A stretch of 64,000 nt of DNA from UBA4744 sp963717135 (GCA_963717135.1 CAVQVN010000006.1:1-64000), one strand, 5' to 3'. Positions 1-9,205 are shown, numbered from the stretch's first letter. Translations and numbers: made by a program. Notes: a model not told the origin generated them from the sequence alone.

Positions 1-9
1 CGTGGATGA

Positions 10-312
10 TCATGCCGACCGGACCTGTTGCCAGAGTTCACGGACATCTGCTTCGAGCTCGAGACCTTGATCCACTCGACGGGGCCTGCCCCGTCCACGG
101 CGGCGATGAAATGGCCGGCCATCCCAGAAGATGACCCCACCCCATACACCCCATTCCTCGTCTCTCTCCAACGCCACTTCCAGACATTCGAGGCGAACTA
201 CGCATTCCATGCAGATGGACTGCGCCTGAGCCAGTTCGTCGGGCCGTTCCGAGAAGAACAGTTCGTTCTGCCCGGAGGAGACGCACCGGCCGTTCTCATA
301 GATTGCGTTCAT
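10..312 (-). CDS. whiB7: WhiB7-like iron-sulfur transcriptional regulator
   Basis: A 100-residue WhiB-family protein. The four cluster-binding cysteines are visible (Cys9, then CMEC and LEC spaced C-x2-C-x5-C), followed by the GVWGG turn that contacts the principal sigma factor. The C-terminal part carries RGRGRPRR, an AT-hook-like basic segment; within the WhiB family this hook is the hallmark of WhiB7/WblC, the regulator of intrinsic antibiotic resistance. The upstream leader (uORF plus hairpin) fits the same assignment. The ATG is preceded by a GAAGGAA ribosome site. The symbol is an inference from the AT hook and leader; the family call itself is very secure. Confidence 0.85.
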   Translation of the reverse strand: MNAIYENGRCVSSGQNELFFSERPDELAQAQSICMECVVRLECLEVALERDEEWGVWGGVIFWDGRPFHRRRGRGRPRRVDQGLELEADVRELWQQVRSA

Positions 313-350
313 TTCGTGATTCCTTCGTGTGTTGCTTGACCAATAAGAAG

Positions 351-375
351 AGCCGCCGGTGTGTCGTCGGCGGCT
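351..375 (-). terminator. attenuator hairpin in the whiB7-like leader
   Basis: Reading the minus strand, AGCCGCCG and CGGCGGCT form a perfect 8-bp GC-rich stem with a 9-nt loop, followed by the pyrimidine-rich CTTCTTATT. It lies 25 nt downstream of the uORF stop and about 40 nt before the whiB start, as expected for an intrinsic terminator that attenuates whiB7 transcription. The U-tract is interrupted, so termination strength is uncertain. Confidence 0.6.
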
Positions 376-399
376 TCCTCCTAGATCTTGCTGAAAGAA

Positions 400-480
400 T
401 CACATGGCGAGGGGCCGCGGACGCACACCTGAATTGGCCGGGTCGGTGTACCCGATGAGTTTTCTTGTGTGCATCCGCAT
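400..480 (-). CDS. leader peptide uORF upstream of whiB7-like gene
   Basis: A 26-codon ORF (starts MRMHTRKLIG, ends RPLAM) opens with ATG 7 nt after a near-perfect AGGAGGCG ribosome site and ends in the leader, ahead of the attenuator hairpin. It is too short for ordinary gene callers. In mycobacterial whiB7 and Streptomyces wblC, translation stalling on such a uORF relieves leader termination. Promoter, uORF and hairpin occur here in the same order. Function is inferred from this arrangement, not from peptide sequence similarity. Confidence 0.6.
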   Translation of the reverse strand: MRMHTRKLIGYTDPANSGVRPRPLAM

Positions 481-511
481 CAACGCCTCCTAAAGAGGTA
501 TCGAATACCAA

Positions 512-539
512 CCTATACGAAGGATGAATATCACGTCAA
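512..539 (-). promoter_or_regulatory. sigma-70-type promoter of the whiB7-like gene
   Basis: On the minus strand TTGACG (534-539) and TATAGG (512-517) are separated by 16 bp, a good housekeeping-type -35/-10 pair. Transcription would start near 505, giving a leader of about 190 nt containing the uORF and hairpin. The rest of 313-625 holds nothing else I recognise. Confidence 0.5.
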
Positions 540-625
540 GGGAATTAGGACCCTATCGGATTGTGACCAAGGAAGGTACCCAACACCGAGGAACCATCAC
601 AACCCTCAACTGGGACTGAAAACCG

Positions 626-1624
626 TTACCGCTTCTTCCACCAACCCAGGACGATCCCGGCCAGAAAGGCCCAGATGGCTGCTACCGGCGTCGAGCCGGC
701 AACCCGTCGACCGGTAGACGGTTCCGGCAAGGCTGCGGCAATGGGTTGATCGAAGTGCTGGTCGGGCATTTCCAGTTGCAGCACCCGGGTGAATTCGGCA
801 CCGAGCAGGAAGATCTGAGCCGAGTAGTAGGCAAACAGCAGCAGCGTCACCAATGCCGCCGCTGCCCCGAAGCCATGACCGATCGCCCCGCTGCCCAGGT
901 AGAGACCCAGCAGGAAGGTGCCGATAGTGAACAGAAGGGACGTGAACGCCGCCCCCCGCCAAATGGGTGACCACGGGATCTCGGCCTCGGGCAAGATTCT
1001 GAAGACGAGGGCAAAGACAACGGTCAACAACGCCAGCATTGCCAGCGGACTGAGCCATTGGAGCAGGGGCGCCAAGAAGGCCAGATCGTCGGGCACCAGC
1101 CTCCCTAAGGCTGCCACCACACTCGAGGCGGCCAGCACCGCGATGAGCAAGACACCAAATCCCAGGACCGACAGAAAGGCCAGCACCCGGGTGCGGAGCA
1201 GGTTGGCGAGACCCTTGGTGGTCTCGGCCGGCACATCCCAGACCACATCCAGGGCCCCCTTGAGATGCAAGAAGAGTCCGGAAGCGCCCAACATGGCCAG
1301 CACCACACCAACGACAGTGGCAGCTACTCCGGCTCCGCCTTGAGTCCCCACCATCATGTCTTGCAGGAATCCGGCCACCGACTCTCCCACCCGATCCTCG
1401 ATCTGACCGACGATCTCACCCCGGGCCGCCTCTTCGCCAAAGACCAACCCGGCGATACCGATCGCGACGATGAGCAGCGGCGCCACCGAGAACATCGTGT
1501 AGTACGCCAGAGCGGCGCCCAGCCGGGAAGCCTTGTCGTCGGACCACCTGCGCGCGGCAAGCTTCAACGTCGACACAAAACGCTTCAGGAAGCTCACACC
1601 CTCATCGAGGTTTCTGGTTGCCAC
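626..1624 (-). CDS. YihY/BrkB-family integral membrane protein
   Basis: Belongs to the YihY/virulence factor BrkB family of polytopic inner-membrane proteins, formerly misnamed ribonuclease BN; the molecular role is unknown, possibly envelope transport. The family N-terminal segment (RRWSDDKASRLGAALAYYTMFSVAP) is followed by about six hydrophobic helices and the conserved ending YYSAQIFLLGAEFTRV. The open frame extends upstream to 1792, but that would cross the divergent neighbour. I prefer the GTG at 1624, placed 5 nt after GGGAGAGGG; the ATG at 1639 lacks a ribosome site. Divergent from the YbaK gene, with about 140 bp between them for promoters. Confidence 0.85.
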   Translation of the reverse strand: MATRNLDEGVSFLKRFVSTLKLAARRWSDDKASRLGAALAYYTMFSVAPLLIVAIGIAGLVFGEEAARGEIVGQIEDRVGESVAGFLQDMMVGTQGGAGVAATVVGVVLAMLGASGLFLHLKGALDVVWDVPAETTKGLANLLRTRVLAFLSVLGFGVLLIAVLAASSVVAALGRLVPDDLAFLAPLLQWLSPLAMLALLTVVFALVFRILPEAEIPWSPIWRGAAFTSLLFTIGTFLLGLYLGSGAIGHGFGAAAALVTLLLFAYYSAQIFLLGAEFTRVLQLEMPDQHFDQPIAAALPEPSTGRRVAGSTPVAAIWAFLAGIVLGWWKKR

Positions 1625-1763
1625 GTCGCCCTCTCCCATGCTGTTGTCAACAGACCGTACCAAAGCCGAATAGGGTCTTTCAGCCCTTCCCGGTGCCACC
1701 ACTTCATGGTGTATGAAGAAGACAGACCAGGAAGAACCGACAGGTCGAAAGGGGTGATTGCCG

Positions 1764-2228
1764 ATGGCGATGGAAGCACACCGGGTCCGCAAGTTTCTGA
1801 TCTCCCACGGGGTCGGCTACGAGATAAAGGAACATCCACGGGCTATCACGGCTCAGGAGGTGGCAGCGGTTGAGCACGTATCGGGTCGGAAGTTCGCCAA
1901 ACCGGTCATCGTCAATGCCGACGGGCGTTTGATCATGATCGTCTTGCCGGCCAACCGGCTCGTCGATTTCGACAAAGTAAGGGCAATGCTGGACAGCGAT
2001 GACGTTCGGTTGGCCGGCGAAGAGGAATTCGCCCCGATCTTCGACGACTGCGAACGCGGCGCCGAACCACCGTTTGGCAATCTGTATGGACTACCAACGA
2101 TCGTTGACATCGACCTCACCACCGAGGAAGTGGTTTTCAACGCCGGATCGCACACCAAAACCATGAAGCTGCCCACCATCGAGTACCTGGGCCTGGTTCA
2201 GGCCGAAAGAGCGGACGTCGCCTTGTAG
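1764..2228 (+). CDS. YbaK/EbsC-family aminoacyl-tRNA deacylase
   Basis: A 154-residue YbaK/ProX-type editing domain that hydrolyses mischarged tRNA (typically Ala or Cys on tRNA-Pro). The family pattern is visible: a substrate-loop Lys in SGRKFAKPVIV, the central GAEPPFGN motif near residue 95, and the C-terminal FNAGSHTKTMKLP. The length is normal for a free-standing enzyme. The ATG at 1764 is preceded by AAAGGGG at 9 nt; the TTG at 1758 is less likely. Substrate specificity cannot be told from sequence. Confidence 0.85.
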   Translation: MAMEAHRVRKFLISHGVGYEIKEHPRAITAQEVAAVEHVSGRKFAKPVIVNADGRLIMIVLPANRLVDFDKVRAMLDSDDVRLAGEEEFAPIFDDCERGAEPPFGNLYGLPTIVDIDLTTEEVVFNAGSHTKTMKLPTIEYLGLVQAERADVAL

Positions 2229-2234
2229 GTTCGA

Positions 2235-2271
2235 GCCCGGTCGGCCCAAGAGAATCGGAGCCCGACCGGGC
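2235..2271. terminator. bidirectional hairpin between convergent genes
   Basis: GCCCGGTCGG (2235-2244) and CCGACCGGGC (2262-2271) form a perfect 10-bp stem. It sits immediately after the YbaK stop and before the 3' end of the opposing lipoprotein gene, so it could terminate both. There is no T-run. Confidence 0.55.
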
Positions 2272-2334
2272 CTTAGGTCAGGGTGAGTTGTTCGGCACTC
2301 CGCCGGCCCCTTCATCCCCTCCGGGACTGTGCAG

Positions 2335-3698
2335 CTACTCCCCCGTAGATACGCCGACCCAGATCTTGGCGATCCACGGGTAGTCGGCCGATTCGTCGAA
2401 GGTCGATATTACGGCGACGACTGACCCGGCCCCGACGGCGAACCCGTCCGCCACAGCGCCCGGCCCAAACAACTCCGCGACGCTGAAAGAAGTCGACTCG
2501 ATCCCGTCGGGGGTGAACCAGAGTTCGGTCGCCTCAGGATCCTCCTCGGGAGAGGTCACTGTGATGAGCCCGAACGGTCCGGCGGCAAAGGCCCCATGTT
2601 TTCCCTGGACTCCGACTCGTTCCCATGTGGAGCCGAGGCGGGTCCACCAGAGCTCGCCGCCTTCCACATTGGCGTAGCCGATGTCTGCCACCCAGCCGTC
2701 TCGCCAGGTTTGCAGGGAAAAGACGGCGTCGGCCTCGACCCCGGGGATACCCTCAACCGTCTGCCAGGTGCTCAGATCCACCGAGGTCCAATACCGGGGT
2801 ACATCGAAATCCGGCCAGGAGAAAACAGATATCCCGTCCGGCCCGACGCCGGTGTCGATGACCGAGACGCCCTCCAGGCCAACCGTTTCGAGGATCTGCC
2901 ACGACCCTTCCCGGTTTGCCGCGGCCAGCGCCGGTGGCCGGGCTGTGAACAGGCCATCGGCTTCAGGATCGATCCCGTAATCGGAGCAAGGCACCGTGAA
3001 CGCCGCCTCCCCGTCCCGGTACAGGCCTTCGAGGGTGCAGTCCCCCCTCCCGCAACCGACGGGAAAGCAACAATGTCGCCGCCGTTGACACCTAGATCGT
3101 CGGCGATCGCCGCCCCGTCGACGAACCAGCGTTCCTGTCCCGCAAGCAGGAACCCATCATCGAAAGCGAGGCCGCTGGTCGCTTCGGCATACCACTTGAG
3201 ATAATCGGTGGACGGCGGAAGCGCCGGCTGGAACTGCCCGGCGGTCCATTCGAGCCCATCGGTGGTGGTCCACACTCGATCGAAGACGGGAGGAAACTCC
3301 GGGTGGGGCGGCCAGGAAGGCGGTCCAGACCAACCAACCGCAATCGCCCCGTGTTCGTTGCCTCGCGCCCAGAGAACATGGGCGCCGGGTGGGAACGCCG
3401 AGTTGTCTCCAGACGACCAATTCCGACCGTCTTCCGACGTCCACACCTCCACCTGGTTGCCGTCGACCTCTTCGAAGATCACGAACCGCGCACCTACCGC
3501 CGTCAGCGTGTCGCCGATCAGGAGGCCTTCGGAGGGGAGGTCGGCCGGTGCCCACTCATCGACGAGCTTGGCAGGTGTGGTGGCTTCGACTGCCGTGGTC
3601 GAAGTGGTCGGCTCGGTTGCCCCGCCCGTACAAGCTGCCAACAGAAGTGCCAGTGCCGGCACCACCGGCTTCGGTCTTCTCATCTCGCGCATGGGCAT
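2335..3698 (-). pseudogene. frameshifted secreted lipoprotein of unknown function
   Basis: The N-terminal part is an exported lipoprotein: basic start, hydrophobic helix, lipobox LLAAC, then a Thr-rich linker. The body has beta-rich repeats of the VWTSEDGRNWSS / WTTTDGLEWTA type, suggesting a propeller-like or sialidase-like fold. At a run of six C on the plus strand (3042-3047) the frame is lost; removing one base joins it smoothly to the 220-residue downstream frame (VPCSDYGIDPEADG onward), giving one protein of about 450 residues. Either a recent pseudogene or a homopolymer error. Function unknown. Confidence 0.7.
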
Positions 3699-3769
3699 CG
3701 GAGTGTATCGGGCATAGTTAAACCATTACGTTTGCTGTTCCGAGATTGCCATCCTTCGACTCGGGCGGC

Positions 3770-5212
3770 TCAATGGACCGCCCAGTCGCTCCCGTCCCGA
3801 AGAGCCAATCGATCGGCCGCTTCGGGCCCCCAGGTCCCTGCCTCGTAGGTGTGGATCTCGGGGCCATTCTCCAGAAGGGGTGTGAACAAACGCCATGACT
3901 CCTCAACTTCGTCGCCACGCACGAACAGGGTCTGATCACCGGTGAGCACATCGAAGATCAGCGTCTCGTAGGCCTCGGGCAGCTCGCCGAATGTCTCCCG
4001 ATAGGAAAAATGGAACGGGCGAGTCTCGAGGCGCACCTCATCCTCTGGAGCCTTCACGTTGAAATACAGGCGGAACCCTTCGTCTGGCTGCAGGGTGATC
4101 ACCAGTTTGTTGGACCGGACCTCGTCGGATCCCGCTTTGGTGAAGAAGTAAACCGGCGTGTCCCGGAACGTCACCACGATCTGGGTCAGGCGCCTCGGCA
4201 GACGTTTGCCGGTTCGCAGATAGAACGGAATCCCTTGCCACCGCCAGTTGTCGACGTCGAGCCGCAAGGCCACAAAGGTCTCAGTCGTCGAATCGGCGGC
4301 CACGCCCGCCTCTTCGTGATAGCCCGGCACGGCTTGTCCGTCCATCTCACCGGCGGTATACCGGCCGAAGACAACGGCATCCGGGTCGATTCTCTTGATC
4401 GAACGAAGGACCTTCACCTTCTCATCACGAATGGCCTGAGCTTCGAACGCAACCGGAGGCTCCATGGCGATGAGCGTGAACACCTGGGCCAGATGGCTCT
4501 GGACCATGTCGCGCAACGCCCCGGCCTCCTCGTAATAGCCGGCGCGAGTGCCGATGCCGTGGTCCTCGGACACTGTGATCTGGACGTTCTTGATTCGATC
4601 GCGATTCCATGAACTCTCGAACAGCGCATTGGCAAAACGAAAAACGAGGAGGTTCTGGACCGTCTCCTTGCCCAGATAGTGATCAATGCGGTAGACCTGC
4701 TCCTCGGCAAAATGAGTGTGAACCAGGGTGTTGAGTTCGCGCCCGGAGTCCAGGTCGCGACCGAATGGTTTCTCGACGACCAAACGGGTCCAACCCGGGC
4801 TGCTGTTCAGCCCCGCCCTCCCCAGGCCTTCAATAGCCGTCGGGAACGCCTGCGGCGGAAGGGCGAGATAGATGACCCGGTTGCCGGGCAGTCCATAGTC
4901 GTCCTCGAGGGCTTTGATGCGGTCCGCCAAAGCTCCGTATTCGCCCCGGGCCCGTTCATAGTGAAGGGCGCGGTCACACCACGCAGCCAGATCGTCGTCG
5001 GAGTATCCGGCCGCCTCGAGCGCCTCACGGGCCTGGGCGCGGAAGGATTCGTCGTTGAGGGGTGATCCGGAAACACCGAGGATGCGGCAAGCTTCGCCCA
5101 ATCCCTGCCGGGTGACCATCTCGTACAGAGCGGGAAGCAGCTTCCGACTAGTGAGGTCGCCGCTCGCCCCAAGAATCACAAACATATGGGGTTCAACAGA
5201 GGGTGGTTTCAT
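3770..5212 (-). CDS. zwf: glucose-6-phosphate 1-dehydrogenase
   Basis: Oxidises glucose-6-phosphate to 6-phosphogluconolactone with NADP, the entry to the oxidative pentose phosphate pathway; cytosolic. The 480-residue protein has the N-terminal nucleotide motif GASGDLTSRKLLPALY, the VEKPFGRDL motif and the active-site signature RIDHYLGKE (catalytic His). The ATG overlaps the stop of the preceding HAD stub (TGATG), with AGAGGA as ribosome site, so translation is probably coupled. It lies 3' of pgi, so both fates of glucose-6-phosphate are encoded in one transcript. Confidence 0.96.
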   Translation of the reverse strand: MKPPSVEPHMFVILGASGDLTSRKLLPALYEMVTRQGLGEACRILGVSGSPLNDESFRAQAREALEAAGYSDDDLAAWCDRALHYERARGEYGALADRIKALEDDYGLPGNRVIYLALPPQAFPTAIEGLGRAGLNSSPGWTRLVVEKPFGRDLDSGRELNTLVHTHFAEEQVYRIDHYLGKETVQNLLVFRFANALFESSWNRDRIKNVQITVSEDHGIGTRAGYYEEAGALRDMVQSHLAQVFTLIAMEPPVAFEAQAIRDEKVKVLRSIKRIDPDAVVFGRYTAGEMDGQAVPGYHEEAGVAADSTTETFVALRLDVDNWRWQGIPFYLRTGKRLPRRLTQIVVTFRDTPVYFFTKAGSDEVRSNKLVITLQPDEGFRLYFNVKAPEDEVRLETRPFHFSYRETFGELPEAYETLIFDVLTGDQTLFVRGDEVEESWRLFTPLLENGPEIHTYEAGTWGPEAADRLALRDGSDWAVH

Positions 5213-5349
5213 CAGCCGTCCTCTCGTCTGATGGAATGGCCACCGAACTTGTTTCGCATCGCCGACAGGACCCGATCGGCGTGTCGATCCCATCCGTTGG
5301 TGGCCAACACGCCGCCGACGTCGAAAAACAGAGTGGTGATCTCACCCAC
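5212..5349 (-). pseudogene. N-terminal stub of a HAD-family hydrolase between pgi and zwf
   Basis: A 45-codon frame starts with GTG overlapping the pgi end and stops in the TGATG junction with zwf. Its first half (EITTLFFDVGGVLATNGWD) is the canonical start of HAD phosphatases, with the nucleophile region DVGGVL (first Asp present, the usual second Asp replaced by Gly, as in many HAD FDVGGVL proteins). After about residue 22 the sequence no longer resembles the family, and all later HAD motifs are missing. I read it as the residue of a full-length HAD gene shortened by deletion while translational coupling to zwf was kept. Confidence 0.6.
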
Positions 5350-7000
5350 CGAGCGCCACCTGGAGCGCCGCGAGGCCTTCGACACGATTGCCACCGACGT
5401 TCACTCTCAACACCCTCCGGTCGCGTTGCCGCATTGCCTGGTAGTCGCCAACCGATTGGGCCGCTATCAACCCGTCAAACGTGTAATTGGTCTCCGGAAC
5501 CGCCAGATCGACGGCGGGTTCATCAACAATCTGCAGGAACAAACCGCTGCCGGGACCGCCTTTGTGGAGCTGTCCGGTCGAGTGGAGAAAGCGCGGACCG
5601 TACCCGACCGTGGTGGCGATGCGAAAACGACCCTGCAGATCCGCCCGGATCGATTGCAGAACCGCGTCGGTTGAGGCGGCCATCGGAAGGTAGGCCTGGA
5701 TCGCTAGATAGTCGCCGGGCCGGATCGTGCCCAGCCATGCTTTCGCTTGTTCCGCCAGAGCTTCAGCATCATCACTGGAGACTTCCACAGGCGGTTCAAC
5801 CTTCTCGGCCTTGCCTTCCATGGCTTCCTGAGCGAGGGTCTTGGCCAGCTGCACGTCGGGCTGATTGAAAGGATGGATACCGAGCACCGCCCCGGCCGCG
5901 GCTACTGCCATCTCGGCTCGAAACATCTCGGCCGCCAGGTCGTATCCGTCGCGAAGCCGGATCCTCGCCACCGGATGCCCGGCCGTCTCTAGATCTTGGA
6001 GCGCCGCTACCTGGTTTGCGTCCGGATCGTTGTCGAGAGCTAGATAGACAAAGAATCGGTCTGAGCCATACGTTGCAGGATCTCCCAGCTTCTCGCCGGC
6101 TATCGGCACAATCCCCTTGCCGTCCTTGCCGGTCGATTCGGCCACCAGTTGCTCGAGCCAATCGGGAAAAGCGGCCAAGCCCGGCGAGACGACGTAAGTC
6201 ACTTTGTCTCGTCCGGCCAGTGCCAATTCCCCCATTGCTGCACCCAGCTGCAATCCCGGGTTGTCGGCAACGGGGATCTCTGGACCCGTTGCCACCGCCA
6301 TTTCTTCCGCTCGATTGAGGAGCCTTCCGAGATCCGCGCCGATGATTGCGGCAGGAACCAGACCGAAGTCGGTGAGAGCGGAGAACCGACCACCGACGTC
6401 GGGAGGTGCGGTGAAGATCCCCCGGAAGCCCCGGTTCCGGGCCAGCTCCTCGAGAGAGGAGCCAGGGTCGGTCACAGCGATGAACTGCTCACCCGGTTCG
6501 TCAAACACTTCAGCCACGAGATCCCAGAAGAATCGAAATCCGGACAAAGTCTCGAGAGTGGTCCCCGACTTGGAGGAGACCACGAAAATCGTGGTAGCCA
6601 CGTCGATGTGGTTGGCGACCGCCATCACCGCTAGAGGATGAGTGCTATCCAACACGGTGAGTTCGGGTTGGGCGGGAGCGTTGCCAATCGTCCGGTAATA
6701 GACCTCAGGAGCGAGGCTGGAACCACCCATCCCCAGCAAGACCAAATCCAGGAACCCGCCCGCCGGCGCCTGGGCAGCGAGGGCCGCCAGCGCAGGAAGT
6801 TTGGGCTGCATCGACCGGGGAAGGTCGAGCCAGCCGAGACGATCGGCCAGTTCTGGTTGAGGCTCAGCCGACCAGAGAGTTGGGTCCTTCTCCCACAACC
6901 GGAAGGCGAAGTCCTGCTGTTGCCAAAGATCGAGTCGTTCCTGGACGGCCGGCGCGTAGTCCCCAAGGGAGAGCACTTGGGATTGAGATCCGTGATTCAC
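5342..7000 (-). CDS. pgi: glucose-6-phosphate isomerase (SIS-domain, actinobacterial type)
   Basis: Interconverts glucose-6-phosphate and fructose-6-phosphate. The sequence resembles the isomerase half of actinobacterial bifunctional transaldolase/phosphoglucose isomerases: LVLLGMGGSSLAPEV, the sugar-phosphate loop VSSKSGTTLET, and the C-terminal GYGPRFLHSTGQLHKGG. About 552 residues from the GTG at 7000, chosen because GGGGGA lies 5 nt upstream. It is followed by the HAD stub and zwf. No transaldolase domain is fused here. Confident family call. Confidence 0.93.
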   Translation of the reverse strand: MNHGSQSQVLSLGDYAPAVQERLDLWQQQDFAFRLWEKDPTLWSAEPQPELADRLGWLDLPRSMQPKLPALAALAAQAPAGGFLDLVLLGMGGSSLAPEVYYRTIGNAPAQPELTVLDSTHPLAVMAVANHIDVATTIFVVSSKSGTTLETLSGFRFFWDLVAEVFDEPGEQFIAVTDPGSSLEELARNRGFRGIFTAPPDVGGRFSALTDFGLVPAAIIGADLGRLLNRAEEMAVATGPEIPVADNPGLQLGAAMGELALAGRDKVTYVVSPGLAAFPDWLEQLVAESTGKDGKGIVPIAGEKLGDPATYGSDRFFVYLALDNDPDANQVAALQDLETAGHPVARIRLRDGYDLAAEMFRAEMAVAAAGAVLGIHPFNQPDVQLAKTLAQEAMEGKAEKVEPPVEVSSDDAEALAEQAKAWLGTIRPGDYLAIQAYLPMAASTDAVLQSIRADLQGRFRIATTVGYGPRFLHSTGQLHKGGPGSGLFLQIVDEPAVDLAVPETNYTFDGLIAAQSVGDYQAMRQRDRRVLRVNVGGNRVEGLAALQVALGG

Positions 7001-7167
7001 GTTGGTCCCCCGTTTGTTGCGGTCTGGCGAAATCGCCACTACCACCACTGTAGAAGTCGTGCGGCCGACTGTTTGTTCCGGGAGAGGATCAAGAGTCGGA
7101 GATCAATCATCGGACGTCCGCCTTTTCCGCGGTGAGACTACCGCCTGCATCTCCGGTCTCCCCCGCC

Positions 7168-7184
7168 CACGGCGGGGTATGAAC
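7168..7184. terminator. GC hairpin between menC-like gene and pgi
   Basis: CCCCGCC and GGCGGGG form a 7-bp stem with a 3-nt loop, in the 266-bp gap between the 3' end of the MenC-like gene and the pgi start. No T-run follows. The rest of the gap has only short purine-rich repeats (two GAAACGA). Confidence 0.35.
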
Positions 7185-7266
7185 AGGCGCAGCCGAGGGG
7201 CTGGGAGCAAGAAACGAGAAACGAGAACGGACGTTCCTCTTCAACCGCTTGTCGGTTTGCGTGAGT

Positions 7267-8391
7267 TCAACGGGCCGCGCGTACTTCTTGAATTCGGGTG
7301 GTGAGCGATCCGACTCTTGCTTGATTCACCGACACCCCGATCCCCGGCTCCGTCAGCGGGACCTGCAAGGCGCCGGCCTCCATTGTCCACGGTGGGTCGA
7401 TGATGTCCTCGTTCCAGTAGCGGTCGCTGGGGCTCAGATCGCCGGGAAGATCGATCCCCTCCACCGAGGCCAGCGCCACGTTGTAGGCCCGACCGACTCC
7501 GGTTTCGAGCATGCCCCCCACCCAGAGGCCAATACCGTTGGTGACGGCGAGGTCGATCATCCTCAGCGCGGTGGTGAAACCCCCCACCCGGCCCGGCTTC
7601 AGATTCAGAACATGGCCGGCTCTCAGAGAGATCATTCTTTCGAGGTCGGCGACCGTGGCAACCGATTCATCCAAACAGATCGGGGTGCTCAGGCGCTGTT
7701 GCAGGTCGGCGTGGCCCTCCAGGTCGGCAGCCGGGAGGGGCTGCTCGATCATCTGCAGCCCGAACTCGTCGAGCGTCGCCAGGTGGTCGAAATCGGCACG
7801 GGAGTACGACCCATTGGCGTCAACGGTCAGCGCTACGGCATCGCCGATCCTCTCCCGAACCGCCCGAACGAATTCGACATCCGCGCCCGGCTGAATCTTC
7901 AGCTTGACACGGCGATAACCCTGGCGAGCGGCCATGGCGGCGGCCTCGGCGGTCTCTCCCGCAGTCGGGGCGAGTCCCAGGGCAATCCCGGCGGGAACCT
8001 TCGTCTTGGTGCCACCGAGTAACTCAGCCAGGGGAAGCTTCTCTCGCCTGGCAGCCAGGTCCCAACAAGCCATCTCAATCGATGCAAATGCCATGGGTTC
8101 GCCAGGCCAGATATGACTGATCGCGGCGATGACACCCGATGGATCGTCGACCTCAAGACCGACCGCCTGGGGCGCCAATCGGTTGGTGATCGTGTCCCAG
8201 GCCGAATCCACCGTTTCGGACGTGTAGCCGGGAACGGCCCCCGCCACACACTCGGCCCACCCCGGATTGCCATCCTCGTCGCGGAGTTCGACGAGCAACA
8301 ACCGCCGGTGGGTCACCTCACCATGGACCGTGACGAATGGGGTACGCAGCGGCAGCTCGATCTCCCTCACCGTGAGCCTCTCGATGCGCAT
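7267..8391 (-). CDS. menC: o-succinylbenzoate synthase / N-acylamino-acid racemase, enolase superfamily
   Basis: Enolase-superfamily enzyme of the muconate-lactonising subgroup. The barrel residues are all visible: KLKIQPG (K-x-K catalytic pair), TVDANGSY and EQPL and CLDES (Mg ligands Asp/Glu/Asp), then LNLKPGRVGG (second catalytic Lys) and GMLETGVGR. MenC makes o-succinylbenzoate in menaquinone synthesis, but homologues racemise N-acylamino acids, and no other men gene is nearby to decide. ATG at 8391 starts the conserved MRIERLTV. Single gene between pgi and a decayed region. Confidence 0.85.
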   Translation of the reverse strand: MRIERLTVREIELPLRTPFVTVHGEVTHRRLLLVELRDEDGNPGWAECVAGAVPGYTSETVDSAWDTITNRLAPQAVGLEVDDPSGVIAAISHIWPGEPMAFASIEMACWDLAARREKLPLAELLGGTKTKVPAGIALGLAPTAGETAEAAAMAARQGYRRVKLKIQPGADVEFVRAVRERIGDAVALTVDANGSYSRADFDHLATLDEFGLQMIEQPLPAADLEGHADLQQRLSTPICLDESVATVADLERMISLRAGHVLNLKPGRVGGFTTALRMIDLAVTNGIGLWVGGMLETGVGRAYNVALASVEGIDLPGDLSPSDRYWNEDIIDPPWTMEAGALQVPLTEPGIGVSVNQARVGSLTTRIQEVRAAR

Positions 8392-8414
8392 AGCCCCAGT
8401 CTGGCCCCTCAAGA

Positions 8415-8470
8415 CCCGTTTTGGCGTCGAAGTTACCCCTCATCTGGTGGAGGTTTGACGCCAAAACGGG
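8415..8470. repeat. dispersed ~50-bp palindromic element, copy 1
   Basis: Perfect 14-bp arms CCCGTTTTGGCGTC (8415-8428) and GACGCCAAAACGGG (8457-8470). The inner 50 bp is the reverse complement of copy 2 at 16945, with the arms and much of the loop conserved (ACCTCCACC segment). It lies upstream of the menC-like gene. Confidence 0.75.
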
Positions 8471-8476
8471 ATGAAG

Positions 8477-9205
8477 TCAGCCGGTGGTGTCGATTCTGGA
8501 GATGATCTCGTCGACGGGATAGGAGAGGGTGGCAGTGGGACTCACCGGGACCGATGTCGATCCAGGGGTTGGTGCCCACCCGGTAGGCGGCCTGCCAGCG
8601 AAAAGACACTGTGACGGGATAGCCCTCGACTTCGGGATAGCACCCGGTTTGACCGTCTTCGTTGCAGGTTTTGGTCTCATAGACGTGGTAGGCCGATCCA
8701 TCCGGGTAAGCCACGAACCGATCCAACTGATCTTCGCCCAGAACGAGCGGGGAGGCCGACACGTCGCCCCAGTCGACCACGACCTGGTCGACCCACGCCC
8801 GCGCCTGCAACGTCGTGCCGGCAGGTGAGGTGAGCGTCCCGTCGATCCGGTCCGGGATCGATGCCCAAACAAAGGTCTCGAGGCCGGTCACGCCGCTATT
8901 CAGCGGACTCATCTCGATCTGCGGTTCGGCCAGCAACCACGCTCTGAGATAGTTCCAGGCGACGCTTCGCAGATCCTCGCCCGGGATCCCCTGGCAAGCA
9001 TCGACGGTGGTGTCGAGGACGACCCCAACCCCAAGGTCCTGGCCGATGGTGGCGACACTGCCGTTCCTGGAGATGATCACCCATTGCGTAGCCGTCGTGG
9101 TCCAGTACCAACACTCCGAGCCGTCGATGTTCGAACCGATTTGCGGATAGAGGACCGGAGGTTCGGTATCGATCGACCGTGTAGGCTGCCGTCAGAACCG
9201 ATGAG
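8477..9205 (-). pseudogene. decayed secreted protein, 5' end lost and frameshifted
   Basis: A coding frame of about 240 residues can be followed on the minus strand: it starts abruptly after a TGA near 9205 with no start codon or signal peptide (TEPPVLYPQIG), continues through SECWYWTTTATQW and a long beta-rich body, and near 8547 must shift one base to reach a sensible ending (PTATLSYPVDEIIS). In the unshifted frame it runs into the palindromic repeat. I recognise the style of an actinobacterial exported beta-sheet protein but no function. Two lesions make it a pseudogene unless they are errors. Confidence 0.55.
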
